Origin: Mycobacterium sp.
GTDB taxonomy: Bacteria; Actinomycetota; Actinomycetes; Mycobacteriales; Mycobacteriaceae
DNA length: 40,026 bases
Assembly (NCBI GenBank): GCA_020438865.1
Contig: JAGQTU010000004.1
Span: 1 to 40,026 of the forward strand
Direction of reading: 5' to 3'
Within the stretch, counting starts at the first letter, position 1. Each line of letters starts with the position of its first letter. Of this stretch, positions 7,119 through 15,385 are shown piece after piece. Made by a program: the position numbers and the translations under genes. The notes below the pieces were generated by a model. It had not been told where the DNA came from. It saw nothing but the letters and a program-made list of their open reading frames with translations, and did not search any database.

Positions 7119-8168
7119 TCACAGTGCGAGTTCGACGTCCCCGACGGGTGCGGACACGCAGATCTGCACGTCCTCCTCGTCGGAGGTGGAGACCGCACCG
7201 GTAGTGAGGTTGCGGACCGCGCCGCGGTGTTTGCGTCGGGTGCAGGTGTGGCAGATGCCCATCCGGCATCCGCTCGGTGGCCTCAGGCCGGCGCCCTCCG
7301 CCTGGTCGAGCAGTGGGCGTCCGTCGTCTTCGATGTCGATACCGCTGTCCGCGAACGTGATTCGCCCTCCCGAAGCCGCCTCGGGCACCACGAACGGGGT
7401 GGGCAGGAAACTCTCCGAGGCGACGTCTCCGCAGTGCGCGCGGACGGCCTCGACCAGCGCGGGCGGCCCGCAGACGAAGACCGCCTCGGGATCGGGCATG
7501 GCGGCCGCCAGGTGTGCGGCGTCGAAGTGTCCGGTCAGCTCTCCGGCGGACGAGCGGGTGAAGCCGTGCAGAACCCGCACCCCGACCATCGCGGCCAGTT
7601 CGCCGCGATACGGCGCGTCCTCGGGGGTCCGGGCGTAGTGCAGGAAACAGAGCTCACCGTCATGGCCCTCGGCGCGCAGGGTGCGCAGCATCGACAGCAC
7701 CGGCGTGATCCCGCTGCCGCCCGAGACGAACAGGATGCGGCGGGGCCGCGGCGCCGGCAGGACGAAGTCTCCGGCCGGGGCCGACAGGGACACCACCATC
7801 CCGGGTCGGGCGAAGCGGTACAGGTGGTTCGACACCAGTCCACCGTCGTGGCGGCCGATGGTGAGTTCGATGATGGGCGCCCCATCGGCGCCCGCCGGCG
7901 AGTAGCACCGGGTGTGCCGACGGCCGTCGATCTCGACGGTCAGGTTCAGGTGCTGGCCGGCCCGGTAGCCGGCGACGGCCGCATTCGGTGCCAGCAGCAG
8001 GGTGACGCTGCGGGCGGTGGGCCGGTGCACCTCGATCACCTTGGCCCGGGCCTCGGTCGTCCAGGTGGGCTCCACCAGTTCGGTGTAGCGGTCTACCCCG
8101 TGCGGTCCGGTGAGCAGGTCGACCAGCGGCGAGCGGAGCACCCGACTGGTCAAAGGTTGAGTGAACAT
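7119..8168 (-). CDS. ferredoxin-NAD(P) reductase-type electron donor for the desaturase
   Basis: A 349-residue one-chain electron-transfer flavoprotein, in order an FAD domain (RCYSPAG, residues 88-93), an NAD(P) domain (FVSGGSGITPVLSM, 147-160; FVCGPP, 231-236) and a plant-type [2Fe-2S] domain with Cys301, Cys306, Cys309 and Cys337. M. tuberculosis Rv3230c, the partner of DesA3, has this design. It passes electrons from NAD(P)H to the desaturase immediately downstream. I take ATG 8168 because family similarity begins with LRSPLVDLLTGPHGVDRY. The first palindrome of the divergent regulator (8161-8176) overlaps this start codon, so initiation from a slightly later codon cannot be excluded. Confidence 0.9.
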   Translation of the reverse strand: MFTQPLTSRVLRSPLVDLLTGPHGVDRYTELVEPTWTTEARAKVIEVHRPTARSVTLLLAPNAAVAGYRAGQHLNLTVEIDGRRHTRCYSPAGADGAPIIELTIGRHDGGLVSNHLYRFARPGMVVSLSAPAGDFVLPAPRPRRILFVSGGSGITPVLSMLRTLRAEGHDGELCFLHYARTPEDAPYRGELAAMVGVRVLHGFTRSSAGELTGHFDAAHLAAAMPDPEAVFVCGPPALVEAVRAHCGDVASESFLPTPFVVPEAASGGRITFADSGIDIEDDGRPLLDQAEGAGLRPPSGCRMGICHTCTRRKHRGAVRNLTTGAVSTSDEEDVQICVSAPVGDVELAL

Positions 8169-8244
8169 ATGTACACCGTGCGCGGTGAAACAGCACGTCG
8201 TCAAGGGATCGGACCAGTCTGTGGTAGGGTTCACAACAGTGAAC
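8161..8244. promoter_or_regulatory. FabR/DesT-type operators in the divergent desaturase-regulator promoter
   Basis: Two palindromes occur. GTGAACATATGTACAC (8161-8176) is symmetric except one position per half and resembles the GTACA...TGTAC core of FabR/DesT sites. GTTCAC-AACA-GTGAAC (8229-8244) is a perfect inverted repeat. The first covers the start of the reductase-desaturase operon. The second covers the TAGGGT -10 box (8225-8230) and start of the regulator, which fits autoregulation. A TTGACG lies on the minus strand upstream of the reductase. Confidence 0.65.
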
Positions 8245-8979
8245 AGTCGTACGCCGATGTCACGCCATGAGCGCTCCGGGAGGTCTCGGTCCCGCAGCGC
8301 TCCCTCGCGTGGGGAACGCAAGGAGGCCACCCGGCGGGCCATCATCGCGGCGGCCCTCAAACTGCTCGACGAGCGCAGCTTCAGCGGTCTGAGCCTGCGC
8401 GAGGTGACCCGGGAGGCCGGCATCGTGCCCGCGGCCTTCTATCGGCATTTCGAATCCATGGAAGCCCTCGGCCTGGTGCTGATCGACGAATCGTTCCGGT
8501 CTTTGCGGGAGATGCTGCGCGGGGCCCGCGCCGGCAAGCTGGACACCAACCGGGTCATCGAGTCGACGGTGGAGATCCTGGTGGCCGGTGTCACCGAGCA
8601 ACGCGAGCACTGGCGGTTCATCGGTCGCGAACGATCCAGCGGCGTGACCGTCCTGCGCTACGCGATCCGCACCGAGATCCGGCTGATCACCTCCGAGCTG
8701 GCCACCGACCTGGCCCGGTTCCCGGAGCTGACCACCTGGAGCACAGAGGATCTCAACATCCTGGCCAGTCTGTTCGTCAATTCGATGATCATCATCGCCG
8801 AGGCGATCGAGGACGCACCGGACGCCGCCGCCCTCGAGGAGATCAAGCGCACCGCGGTCAAGCAACTCCGGATGATCACCATCGGTGTCCGCGGCTGGCG
8901 CAGCTCCCCACCCGGGGACGGTGCGGGTGAGCCGGCGGAGGACCGCGAGATCACCCTGCTGCGGGAGATGTTCGAGTAA
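8239..8979 (+). CDS. TetR family regulator of the FabR/DesT type, unsaturated fatty acid control
   Basis: A 246-residue TetR protein. The helix-turn-helix segment ERSFSGLSLREVTREAGI followed by VPAAFYRHF (residues 45-71), and then EALGLVLIDESFRSLREML, align almost directly with E. coli FabR and Pseudomonas DesT, which sense saturated versus unsaturated acyl-CoA and repress desaturation or unsaturated fatty acid synthesis. Position agrees: it is divergent from a desaturase-reductase operon, as DesT is from desCB. The start is placed at GTG 8239, 8 nt after TAGGGT, as a leaderless start. ATG 8257 is the alternative; neither has a Shine-Dalgarno. Function is inferred from homology and neighbourhood. 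Confidence 0.87.
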   Translation: MNSRTPMSRHERSGRSRSRSAPSRGERKEATRRAIIAAALKLLDERSFSGLSLREVTREAGIVPAAFYRHFESMEALGLVLIDESFRSLREMLRGARAGKLDTNRVIESTVEILVAGVTEQREHWRFIGRERSSGVTVLRYAIRTEIRLITSELATDLARFPELTTWSTEDLNILASLFVNSMIIIAEAIEDAPDAAALEEIKRTAVKQLRMITIGVRGWRSSPPGDGAGEPAEDREITLLREMFE

Positions 8980-9024
8980 CGGCCCCGCCCGGCTTCAGCC
9001 GCCCAGGAACGGGAACAGGGATGT

Positions 9025-9696
9025 ATGGCTGATTCACGTCCCGCCGTGCTGTTCGACATCGACGGCACGCTGGTCGACCCCAACTATCTGCACGTCCACG
9101 CCTGGCAGCGGGCGTTCGCCGAGGTCGGCCTGCCGGTGCAGGCCTGGCACATTCACCGGTCGATCGGGATGGACGGTTCCACCCTGGTCGATGAACTGTC
9201 GCGGGGTGCACCCGAGGACGTGCAGAAGCGGCTCAAGGACTTACACACCCGCTACTACGAGGCCGGCGCCGCGCTGCTGACCACGCTGCCCGGCGCCCGG
9301 CGGCTACTACGGGCGGTGGCCGAGCGCGACCTGCAGGTGGTTCTGGCCACCTCGGCGCCGGAGAACGAACTCGCGTTGCTGCGTTCGATGCTGGACTGCG
9401 ATGACGTCGTGTCCGCCGTCACCTCATCGGCGGATGTGGATCAGGCCAAACCGAACCCCGGCATCGTCGAGGTGGCGCTGGCCAAGGCCGGTGTGAGTGC
9501 TCGGCGTGCGATCTTCGTCGGCGACGCGGTGTGGGATGTCGAGGCCAGCGGTCGGGCCGGGGTACCGTGCATCGCCGTACTGTCCGGCGGGGCAACCCGG
9601 TGCGAGCTCGAAGACGCAGGTGCCGCAGCGGTTTTCGACGATCCCGACGATCTCTGCGAACACCTCGGGGATACCGCCGTCAGCACGCTGCGCTGA
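9025..9696 (+). CDS. HAD-superfamily phosphatase, beta-phosphoglucomutase/Gph-like
   Basis: A 223-residue HAD hydrolase. Motif I is FDIDGTLVD with nucleophile Asp11 and acid/base Asp13. A helical cap follows (residues about 18-85). Motif II is the serine in LATSAPE, motif III the lysine in AKPNPGIV, and motif IV GDAVWDVEA. All catalytic positions are present, so it should be an active phosphatase or phosphomutase on a small phosphorylated metabolite; the substrate cannot be deduced. A weak GGGA precedes ATG 9025. It is 45 bp after the FabR/DesT-like gene and 50 bp before the RibD-like gene, on the same strand. Confidence 0.88.
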   Translation: MADSRPAVLFDIDGTLVDPNYLHVHAWQRAFAEVGLPVQAWHIHRSIGMDGSTLVDELSRGAPEDVQKRLKDLHTRYYEAGAALLTTLPGARRLLRAVAERDLQVVLATSAPENELALLRSMLDCDDVVSAVTSSADVDQAKPNPGIVEVALAKAGVSARRAIFVGDAVWDVEASGRAGVPCIAVLSGGATRCELEDAGAAAVFDDPDDLCEHLGDTAVSTLR

Positions 9697-9746
9697 CCGG
9701 TCACCGGCCGGGTTTTGCCGCGGCGGGCAACGGGTAGTGATCCTCC

Positions 9747-10511
9747 ATGACTCTGCCGGTGCGCCAACGGCACCCGGAAGTCGCACCGGCCGAGCTGAAA
9801 GAGCGCTACCGCGACCCACCCGACGGTGTGCGGGTCAACATGATCCTTTCGCTCGACGGGGCCGCCGCGGTGAACGGGTTGGCCGGCCCACTGTCCGACG
9901 AGACCGACCAGAGCCTGCTGCTGAGCCTGCGCGGGTTCGCCGACGTGGTGCTCGTCGGGGCGGGCACCGTGCGCGCCGAGGGCTACGGACCGGTGCGGCT
10001 GACCGCCGACCAGATCGCCGAGCGGCGGCGTCGATGGGGCACCGACGCGGTGCCGCCGATCGCGGTGGTCACACTCACCGGCGACCTGCCCACCTGTTTG
10101 TTCACCGACCCGGACCGGCCGCCCATCCTGGTCACCACCGCCCAACTGATCCGGTCCCGCCCCGGGTTGGCCGGCTCGGCCGACCTGGTCATCGCCGGGG
10201 AGTCCGTCGTCGACATCGAAGCCGCGGTCGCCGCGCTGAGGCGGCGCGGCCTGCGGCGCATCCTCTGTGAGGGTGGGCCCACCCTGCTCGAGGAACTGAT
10301 CGCCCGTAACCTCGTCGACGAGATGTGCCTGACCGTTTCACCCACGCTCGCCGCGGCGCCGGCCACCGCGCGCGTGGGCGCGTCCCACATCCCGACTCGC
10401 ATGGCGCTGCGCCATGCGGTCTGCGTCGACGACTACGTCTACCTGCGCTACGTCCGGCCGGCCGGCGGTTCGGATGAGGAAGTGGACGAGAACGGGAGTG
10501 ACGCGACATGA
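9747..10511 (+). CDS. RibD C-terminal-domain reductase (pyrimidine/dihydrofolate reductase-like), Rv2671 type
   Basis: A 254-residue stand-alone RibD_C domain with a DHFR-like fold. Motifs: VNMILSLDGAAAVNG (N-terminal strand and substrate loop), GADVVLVGAGTVRAEGYGP-like segment, and CEGGPTLLEEL for NADPH and phosphate binding. It resembles M. tuberculosis Rv2671, which has been reported to work as a dihydrofolate reductase analogue linked to para-aminosalicylate resistance. Classical RibD has an N-terminal deaminase domain, absent here. No clear Shine-Dalgarno precedes ATG 9747. Its stop overlaps the start of the next gene by ATGA. Confidence 0.88.
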   Translation: MTLPVRQRHPEVAPAELKERYRDPPDGVRVNMILSLDGAAAVNGLAGPLSDETDQSLLLSLRGFADVVLVGAGTVRAEGYGPVRLTADQIAERRRRWGTDAVPPIAVVTLTGDLPTCLFTDPDRPPILVTTAQLIRSRPGLAGSADLVIAGESVVDIEAAVAALRRRGLRRILCEGGPTLLEELIARNLVDEMCLTVSPTLAAAPATARVGASHIPTRMALRHAVCVDDYVYLRYVRPAGGSDEEVDENGSDAT

Positions 10512-10936
10512 CCGGATCCGGGGAGTTGCGGGGCCGACGACCCGACGGCGTCGGCGACGGCACGGTCGATGCGGTGGGCGCGGTCACCGAGGCGCTGGAG
10601 TGGGTGAAGCGGGCCCGCGGCCACCTCTACGAGTTCCACCAGCAGATGGGCCGCGCCGATCTGCTGCTGGGCGAGGCCTGCGACAAGTTGCGCTCGGCGG
10701 GCCACGGCCCGATCGCCGACCGGCTGGCCAAGGACGTGGTGGGCCGCAACGTGCTGTACGGCCGCTGGACCTTTCAGATCGTGGAGGAGTTCGACGACAA
10801 CTACTGGTCGGTGCTGCGCGACCACGAACGCTCGGTGCGCGGCGAACTGACCGGGGGCGTGCGCCACGTCTACGAGGCCGAGATGAAGGATGACCGCCGG
10901 ACCAGCGGCCGACCCGGCCACGAAGCAGCGCCGTGA
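10508..10936 (+). CDS. conserved hypothetical protein coupled to the RibD-like reductase
   Basis: A 142-residue protein I cannot assign. It has no signal peptide or membrane segment. The centre (residues about 25-125) looks all-alpha: ALEWVKRARGHLYEFHQQMGRADLLLGEACDKL, then VVGRNVLYGRWTFQIVEEFDDNYWSVLRDHE, rich in aromatic and charged residues. ATG 10508 overlaps the preceding stop in an ATGA quartet, so it is translated with the reductase and may act with it. A short hairpin (10935-10949, six pairs, 3-nt loop) overlaps its stop codon. Confidence 0.8.
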   Translation: MTGSGELRGRRPDGVGDGTVDAVGAVTEALEWVKRARGHLYEFHQQMGRADLLLGEACDKLRSAGHGPIADRLAKDVVGRNVLYGRWTFQIVEEFDDNYWSVLRDHERSVRGELTGGVRHVYEAEMKDDRRTSGRPGHEAAP

Positions 10937-11054
10937 CAGCGCCGCTGTCGGGGCCGTCACCCGCTGATTGAAAGCAGCACCAATCCGGGTACCCCGCAGG
11001 CTCCGGTCCTGCCCGCGGATCCACTCAGCACACAACCGAGGGAGCACAACCACC

Positions 11055-13196
11055 GTGACCAAGGCAGCCCCGATCGCCGGTGCAGAGGTATGGCCGGGCA
11101 AGGCCTACCCGCTGGGAGCCTCCTACGATGGCTTCGGCACCAACTTCGCGGTGTTCTCCGAGGTGGCCGACCGGGTCGAACTCTGCCTATTCGGCCCCGA
11201 CGGCGCCGAGACCAGGGTCGCGATGCCCGAGGTCGACGGCTTCGTCTGGCACTGCTACCTGCCGAACATCGAACCCGGCCAGTGCTACGGCTACCGGGTG
11301 CACGGTCCGCACGACCCGGCCCTGGGGCAGCGGTGCAACCCGAACAAGCTGCTCCTCGACCCCTACGCCAAGGCCATCGACGGCCACTTCGACTGGGACC
11401 AGTCGCTGTTCGGCTACAACTTCGGCGAGCCCGCCAGTCGGAACGACGACGACTCGGCGGCCCAGATGCCGAAGTCGGTCGTGATCAACCCGTACTTCGA
11501 CTGGGGGGTGGACCGCCCGCCGCAGCGCGAGTATGCCGACAGCATCATCTACGAGGCGCACGTCAAGGGGCTCACCGAGTTGCATCCAGACATCCCGGAG
11601 GGCCAGCGTGGAACCTACTCGGCGATCGCGCATCCGGTGATCATCGACCACCTGAAAGCGCTGGGCGCCACGGCGATCGAGCTGATGCCCGTGCATCACT
11701 TCGCCAACGACTCCACCCTGATCGACAAGGGGCTGTCGAACTACTGGGGCTACAACACGATCGGCTTCTTCGCCCCGGACAGCAAGTACTCGGCCAGCAC
11801 CACGCCGGGCGGTCAGGTGCAGGAGTTCAAGGCCATGGTGCGCGCCCTGCACGAGGCGGGTATCGAGGTCATCCTCGACGTGGTGTACAACCACACCGCC
11901 GAGGGCAACCACCTGGGGCCCACGCTGAGCTTCCGCGGTATCGACAACGCCGCCTACTACCGCCTGGTCGACGACGACAAGCAGTACTACATGGACTACA
12001 CCGGGACGGGCAACAGCCTCAACGTCGGCCACCCGCACTCGCTGCAGCTGATCATGGACTCCCTCCGATACTGGGTGACCGAGATGCACGTCGACGGGTT
12101 CCGGTTCGACCTGGCCGCCACCCTGGCCCGTGAGTTCTACGACGTCGACCGGCTGAGTGCGTTCTTCGAACTCGTACAACAGGATCCGACGGTCAGCCAG
12201 GTCAAGCTCATCGCCGAGCCCTGGGACGTCGGGCCCGGCGGCTACCAGGTCGGCAACTTCCCGCCGCAGTGGACGGAGTGGAACGGCAAGTACCGCGACA
12301 CCGTCCGCGACTTCTGGCGCGGCGAGGACGCCAGCCTGGGCGAGTTCGCTTCGCGCATAACCGGTTCGGCCGACCTCTACGAGCACACCGCGCGGCGACC
12401 GGTGGCCTCGGTGAACTTCGTCACCGCGCACGACGGCTTCACGTTGCGGGATCTGGTGTCCTACAACGAGAAGCACAACGAGGCCAACGGTGAGGACAAC
12501 AACGACGGGGAGAGCCACAACCGGTCGTGGAACTGCGGCGCGGAGGGGCCCAGCGACGACCCGGAGATCAACGCGCTGCGGGCTCGCCAGCAACGCAACT
12601 TCATCACCACGCTGCTGCTGTCGCAGGGGGTTCCGATGATCTGTCACGGAGACGAACTCGGCCGTACCCAGGGCGGTAACAACAATGGCTACTGCCAGGA
12701 CAATGAGATCACCTGGATCGACTGGGAGCACGCCGACTCGGCCCTGCAGGGGTTCGCCGAGAGCGTGACCGGTCTGCGCGCCGCGCACCCGGTGTTCCGC
12801 AGGCGCCGGTTCTTCAACGGTCGGCCGGTGCGGCAGCGGGGAAGCGAGGCACTGCCCGACATCTCGTGGTTCCGGCCCGACGGATCGGAGATGAACGACG
12901 AGGACTGGGACTCCGGGTTCGGCAAGTCGGTGGCGGTCTATCTCAACGGGCAGGGCATCCCGGACCTCGACGCCCGCGGTCAACGGGTGGTCGACGACTC
13001 GTTCGTGCTGTGTTTCAACGCCCACCACGAGCCCATCGAATTCACCCTGCCGCCCACCGAGTTCGGGCCCGCCTGGCAGCCCGTGGTGGACACCGCGGCC
13101 GGTCCGGGCGAGACCGGCGAGGCGGCGGTGATCAAGGCCGGCGGCCCGGTACGCGTCGATTCCCGGGCGATGGTGGTGCTGCAGATCTCGGAGTAG
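11055..13196 (+). CDS. glgX: glycogen debranching enzyme GlgX (isoamylase type)
   Basis: A 713-residue GH13 enzyme that hydrolyses alpha-1,6 branches of glycogen or limit dextrins in the cytoplasm. An N-terminal CBM48-like domain (YDGFGTNFAVFSEVADRVELCLF) precedes the barrel. The four GH13 regions are seen: DVVYNH, GFRFDLA with nucleophile Asp352, IAEPWD with acid/base Glu388, and TAHDGF with Asp460. Length matches M. tuberculosis TreX/GlgX. GTG 11055 is chosen because GAGGGAG lies at 11039-11045 and the family begins here; an in-frame upstream ATG lacks support. A strong hairpin follows at 13236-13274. Trehalose or glycogen neighbours such as treY/treZ are absent. Confidence 0.95.
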   Translation: MTKAAPIAGAEVWPGKAYPLGASYDGFGTNFAVFSEVADRVELCLFGPDGAETRVAMPEVDGFVWHCYLPNIEPGQCYGYRVHGPHDPALGQRCNPNKLLLDPYAKAIDGHFDWDQSLFGYNFGEPASRNDDDSAAQMPKSVVINPYFDWGVDRPPQREYADSIIYEAHVKGLTELHPDIPEGQRGTYSAIAHPVIIDHLKALGATAIELMPVHHFANDSTLIDKGLSNYWGYNTIGFFAPDSKYSASTTPGGQVQEFKAMVRALHEAGIEVILDVVYNHTAEGNHLGPTLSFRGIDNAAYYRLVDDDKQYYMDYTGTGNSLNVGHPHSLQLIMDSLRYWVTEMHVDGFRFDLAATLAREFYDVDRLSAFFELVQQDPTVSQVKLIAEPWDVGPGGYQVGNFPPQWTEWNGKYRDTVRDFWRGEDASLGEFASRITGSADLYEHTARRPVASVNFVTAHDGFTLRDLVSYNEKHNEANGEDNNDGESHNRSWNCGAEGPSDDPEINALRARQQRNFITTLLLSQGVPMICHGDELGRTQGGNNNGYCQDNEITWIDWEHADSALQGFAESVTGLRAAHPVFRRRRFFNGRPVRQRGSEALPDISWFRPDGSEMNDEDWDSGFGKSVAVYLNGQGIPDLDARGQRVVDDSFVLCFNAHHEPIEFTLPPTEFGPAWQPVVDTAAGPGETGEAAVIKAGGPVRVDSRAMVVLQISE

Positions 13197-13235
13197 CCGG
13201 GCCACGCGCGCCGTCGCTTCGGGGGAAACGCTGAA

Positions 13236-13274
13236 CCATGGCCGGTCCCCTCCCCTCCGGGGGATCGGCCATGG
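13236..13274 (+). terminator. hairpin terminator after glgX
   Basis: A 15-bp stem, 13236-13250 pairing with 13260-13274, including one G-U pair, with a 9-nt loop and CCATGG at the outer ends. It begins 40 bp after the glgX stop. There is no T-run, typical of mycobacterial hairpin terminators. The remaining gap to 13444 is comparatively AT-rich, contains a small AACCT-CCA-AGGTT dyad (13359-13371), and presumably holds the promoter of the monooxygenase; I cannot place its -10 box. Confidence 0.75.
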
Positions 13275-13444
13275 CCGCGTGACCCCCGTCAACTGCCGAT
13301 TATCGCAATCCTGGTCGGGGCGGATGCAGTTTTGGCCAGATTGAATTCATTACCCAGCAACCTCCAAGGTTCGGACCAGTAGACACTTCCGGAGATCTGC
13401 ACACACCGACATGAATCCGCAATACCCTCAGCGCAGGAGGTGCG

Positions 13445-15385
13445 ATGCGCAACCCACACGCCGGCCAGCCGTTCACCAGTTCCGATGCCGAGATCGCCGC
13501 GGCCCTGGAGGATCTGTCCATCCCGGCGCTGATGCTGTCCTGCATCCACATGATTCCCGACGAGGCGGGCCGTCGGGCCATCCTCGGGGGAGCGATCCGG
13601 CCCGCGGGCATCTTCCTCAACGAGGTGCAGGGCTACATGTCCGAGGCGGACAAGGCCGCCGCCCGCAAGCTGGCCTATGACGTCATCCGCGACTACCGCG
13701 ACCGCGGATGCCCCGAGCCCGAACCCGTGGACGCCCTGATGCTCAAGGCGATGATGGACTGGCTGGTCGCCTCGGAGGTACCCGACGAGTACGTGCCGAT
13801 GATGCTGGAGGAGATGGAACTCGACGGCCGTGACTCCCGCGACGCGGTGCTGCGGTCGGACCCCGCCGCCCGCGCCGAGTTCCCGGTGATCGTGATCGGC
13901 TGCGGCCAGTCCGGTCTGCTGGCCGCGATCCGCCTGCAGCAGGCCGGCCTGCCCTACACGGTGATCGAGAAGAACCCCGGGGTCGGCGGAACCTGGTGGG
14001 AGAACAGCTATCCCGGCGCCCGGGTCGACGTCGGCAACCACTTCTACTGCTACAGCTTCGAACCGTCGGACCATTGGTCGGAGTTCTTCGCCCAGCAGCC
14101 CGAGCTGCAGGCCTATTTCCAGGACGTCATGGAGCGGCACGGGGTCACCGAGCACGTCCGGTTCAACACCGAGGTGACCTCGGCGGTGTGGGACGACACC
14201 GACGGCACCTGGGCGGTGACCGTTCGCACCCCCGACGGTGACAGCGAGACGCTGCGGGCCCGCGCCGTGATCAGCGCGGTGGGGCAACTCAACGCGCCCT
14301 ACGTTCCGGACTTCCCCGGCGCCGAGCAGTTCGCCGGCCCGGCCTTCCACACCGCCCGCTGGGACCACGATGTGGACCTCACCGGCAAGAACGTCGTGAT
14401 GATCGGCGCGGGCGCCACCGGGTTCCAGGTGGCCCCGGCGATCGCCGACACGGTGGGCACCCTGACGATCTTCCAGCGCACCGCGCAGTGGATGTTCCCG
14501 AACCCGAACTACCACGCCAAGGTCGGGCCGGGTGTCCGCTGGGCGTTGCGGCACCTGCCGTTCTACGGCCGCTGGTATCGGTTCCTGATCTTCTGGCCGG
14601 GCTGCGATAGCGGCCTGGCGGCCGCGAAGGTCGACCCGGAGTGGCCGGATCAGCAACGCGCCGTCAGCGCGGCCAACGACCTGGCCCGAATGATGTTCAC
14701 CGAATGGATCACCAGCCAACTCGACGGTGACGAGGAGCTGGCCGCCAAAGTGGTGCCGGACTACCCGGCCACCGGCAAGCGCACCCTGCAGGACAACGGC
14801 AGCTGGCTGAAGACGCTGACCCGGGACGACGTGGAGCTGGTGCGCTGCGGGATCGCCCGGATCGAACCGGACGCCGTGGTGGACACCGAGGGCCGCCGCC
14901 ACCCGGCCGACGTGCTGATCTACGCCACCGGCTTCCGGGTCAACGAGTTCCTGTCCTCGCTACGGGTCACCGGCCGCGACGGGGTGGACCTGCATCGCAG
15001 TTGGGGCGACAAACCCGCCGCCTACCTCGGCATCACGATCCCGGGATTCCCGAACTTCTTCTGCATGTACGGACCCGGCACCAACCTGGCCAGCGGCGGC
15101 AGTCTGATCTTCCACTCCGAATGCGAAATGCGTTACATCACAGGCTGTCTCGATGAGCTCATCGCTTCGGGCCGCAAGGCGATGGAACCCCGCCCGGACC
15201 GCTACGACGACTGGTACGACCGTTGCCAGGCCGAACTCAAGACCATGGTGTGGTCGCAGCCCAGCATCAAGCACAGCTTCTACAAGAACTCCGACGGTGT
15301 GGTGCACTCGCTGAGCCCGTGGCGACTGGTCGACTACTGGTCCTGGACCCGCACACCCGACCCGGACGACTTCGTGCTGCAGTGA
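13445..15385 (+). CDS. Baeyer-Villiger flavin monooxygenase, HAPMO-like
   Basis: A 646-residue FAD/NADPH Baeyer-Villiger monooxygenase that would insert oxygen next to a ketone carbonyl. The FAD motif GCGQSG is at 152-157, followed by GGTWWENSYPGARVD. The class fingerprint FxGxxxHxxxW(D) is at 296-307 (FAGPAFHTARWD), and the NADPH motif GAGATG is at 321-326. A helical N-terminal extension of about 145 residues before the first Rossmann fold is characteristic of 4-hydroxyacetophenone monooxygenase-type enzymes. AGGAGGT-like purines (13435-13441) precede ATG 13445. Its stop overlaps the GTG of the DUF4185 gene. The natural ketone is unknown. Confidence 0.93.
   Translation: MRNPHAGQPFTSSDAEIAAALEDLSIPALMLSCIHMIPDEAGRRAILGGAIRPAGIFLNEVQGYMSEADKAAARKLAYDVIRDYRDRGCPEPEPVDALMLKAMMDWLVASEVPDEYVPMMLEEMELDGRDSRDAVLRSDPAARAEFPVIVIGCGQSGLLAAIRLQQAGLPYTVIEKNPGVGGTWWENSYPGARVDVGNHFYCYSFEPSDHWSEFFAQQPELQAYFQDVMERHGVTEHVRFNTEVTSAVWDDTDGTWAVTVRTPDGDSETLRARAVISAVGQLNAPYVPDFPGAEQFAGPAFHTARWDHDVDLTGKNVVMIGAGATGFQVAPAIADTVGTLTIFQRTAQWMFPNPNYHAKVGPGVRWALRHLPFYGRWYRFLIFWPGCDSGLAAAKVDPEWPDQQRAVSAANDLARMMFTEWITSQLDGDEELAAKVVPDYPATGKRTLQDNGSWLKTLTRDDVELVRCGIARIEPDAVVDTEGRRHPADVLIYATGFRVNEFLSSLRVTGRDGVDLHRSWGDKPAAYLGITIPGFPNFFCMYGPGTNLASGGSLIFHSECEMRYITGCLDELIASGRKAMEPRPDRYDDWYDRCQAELKTMVWSQPSIKHSFYKNSDGVVHSLSPWRLVDYWSWTRTPDPDDFVLQ

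Noticed and set aside
9697-9746. small GC-rich hairpin with TTTT between the HAD and RibD-like genes
   Set aside because: The stem is only about four pairs and the T-run is inside a second weak dyad; not convincing as a terminator.
11187-13292. 701-codon open frame on the minus strand opposite glgX
   Set aside because: It is antisense to a fully conserved GH13 enzyme, has Val/Asp/Arg-rich sequence without domain features, and reflects the third-position GC bias of the real gene.
13289-14902. 537-codon minus-strand frame opposite the Baeyer-Villiger monooxygenase
   Set aside because: Antisense shadow with no recognisable domain; the plus-strand gene has complete motifs and a ribosome site.
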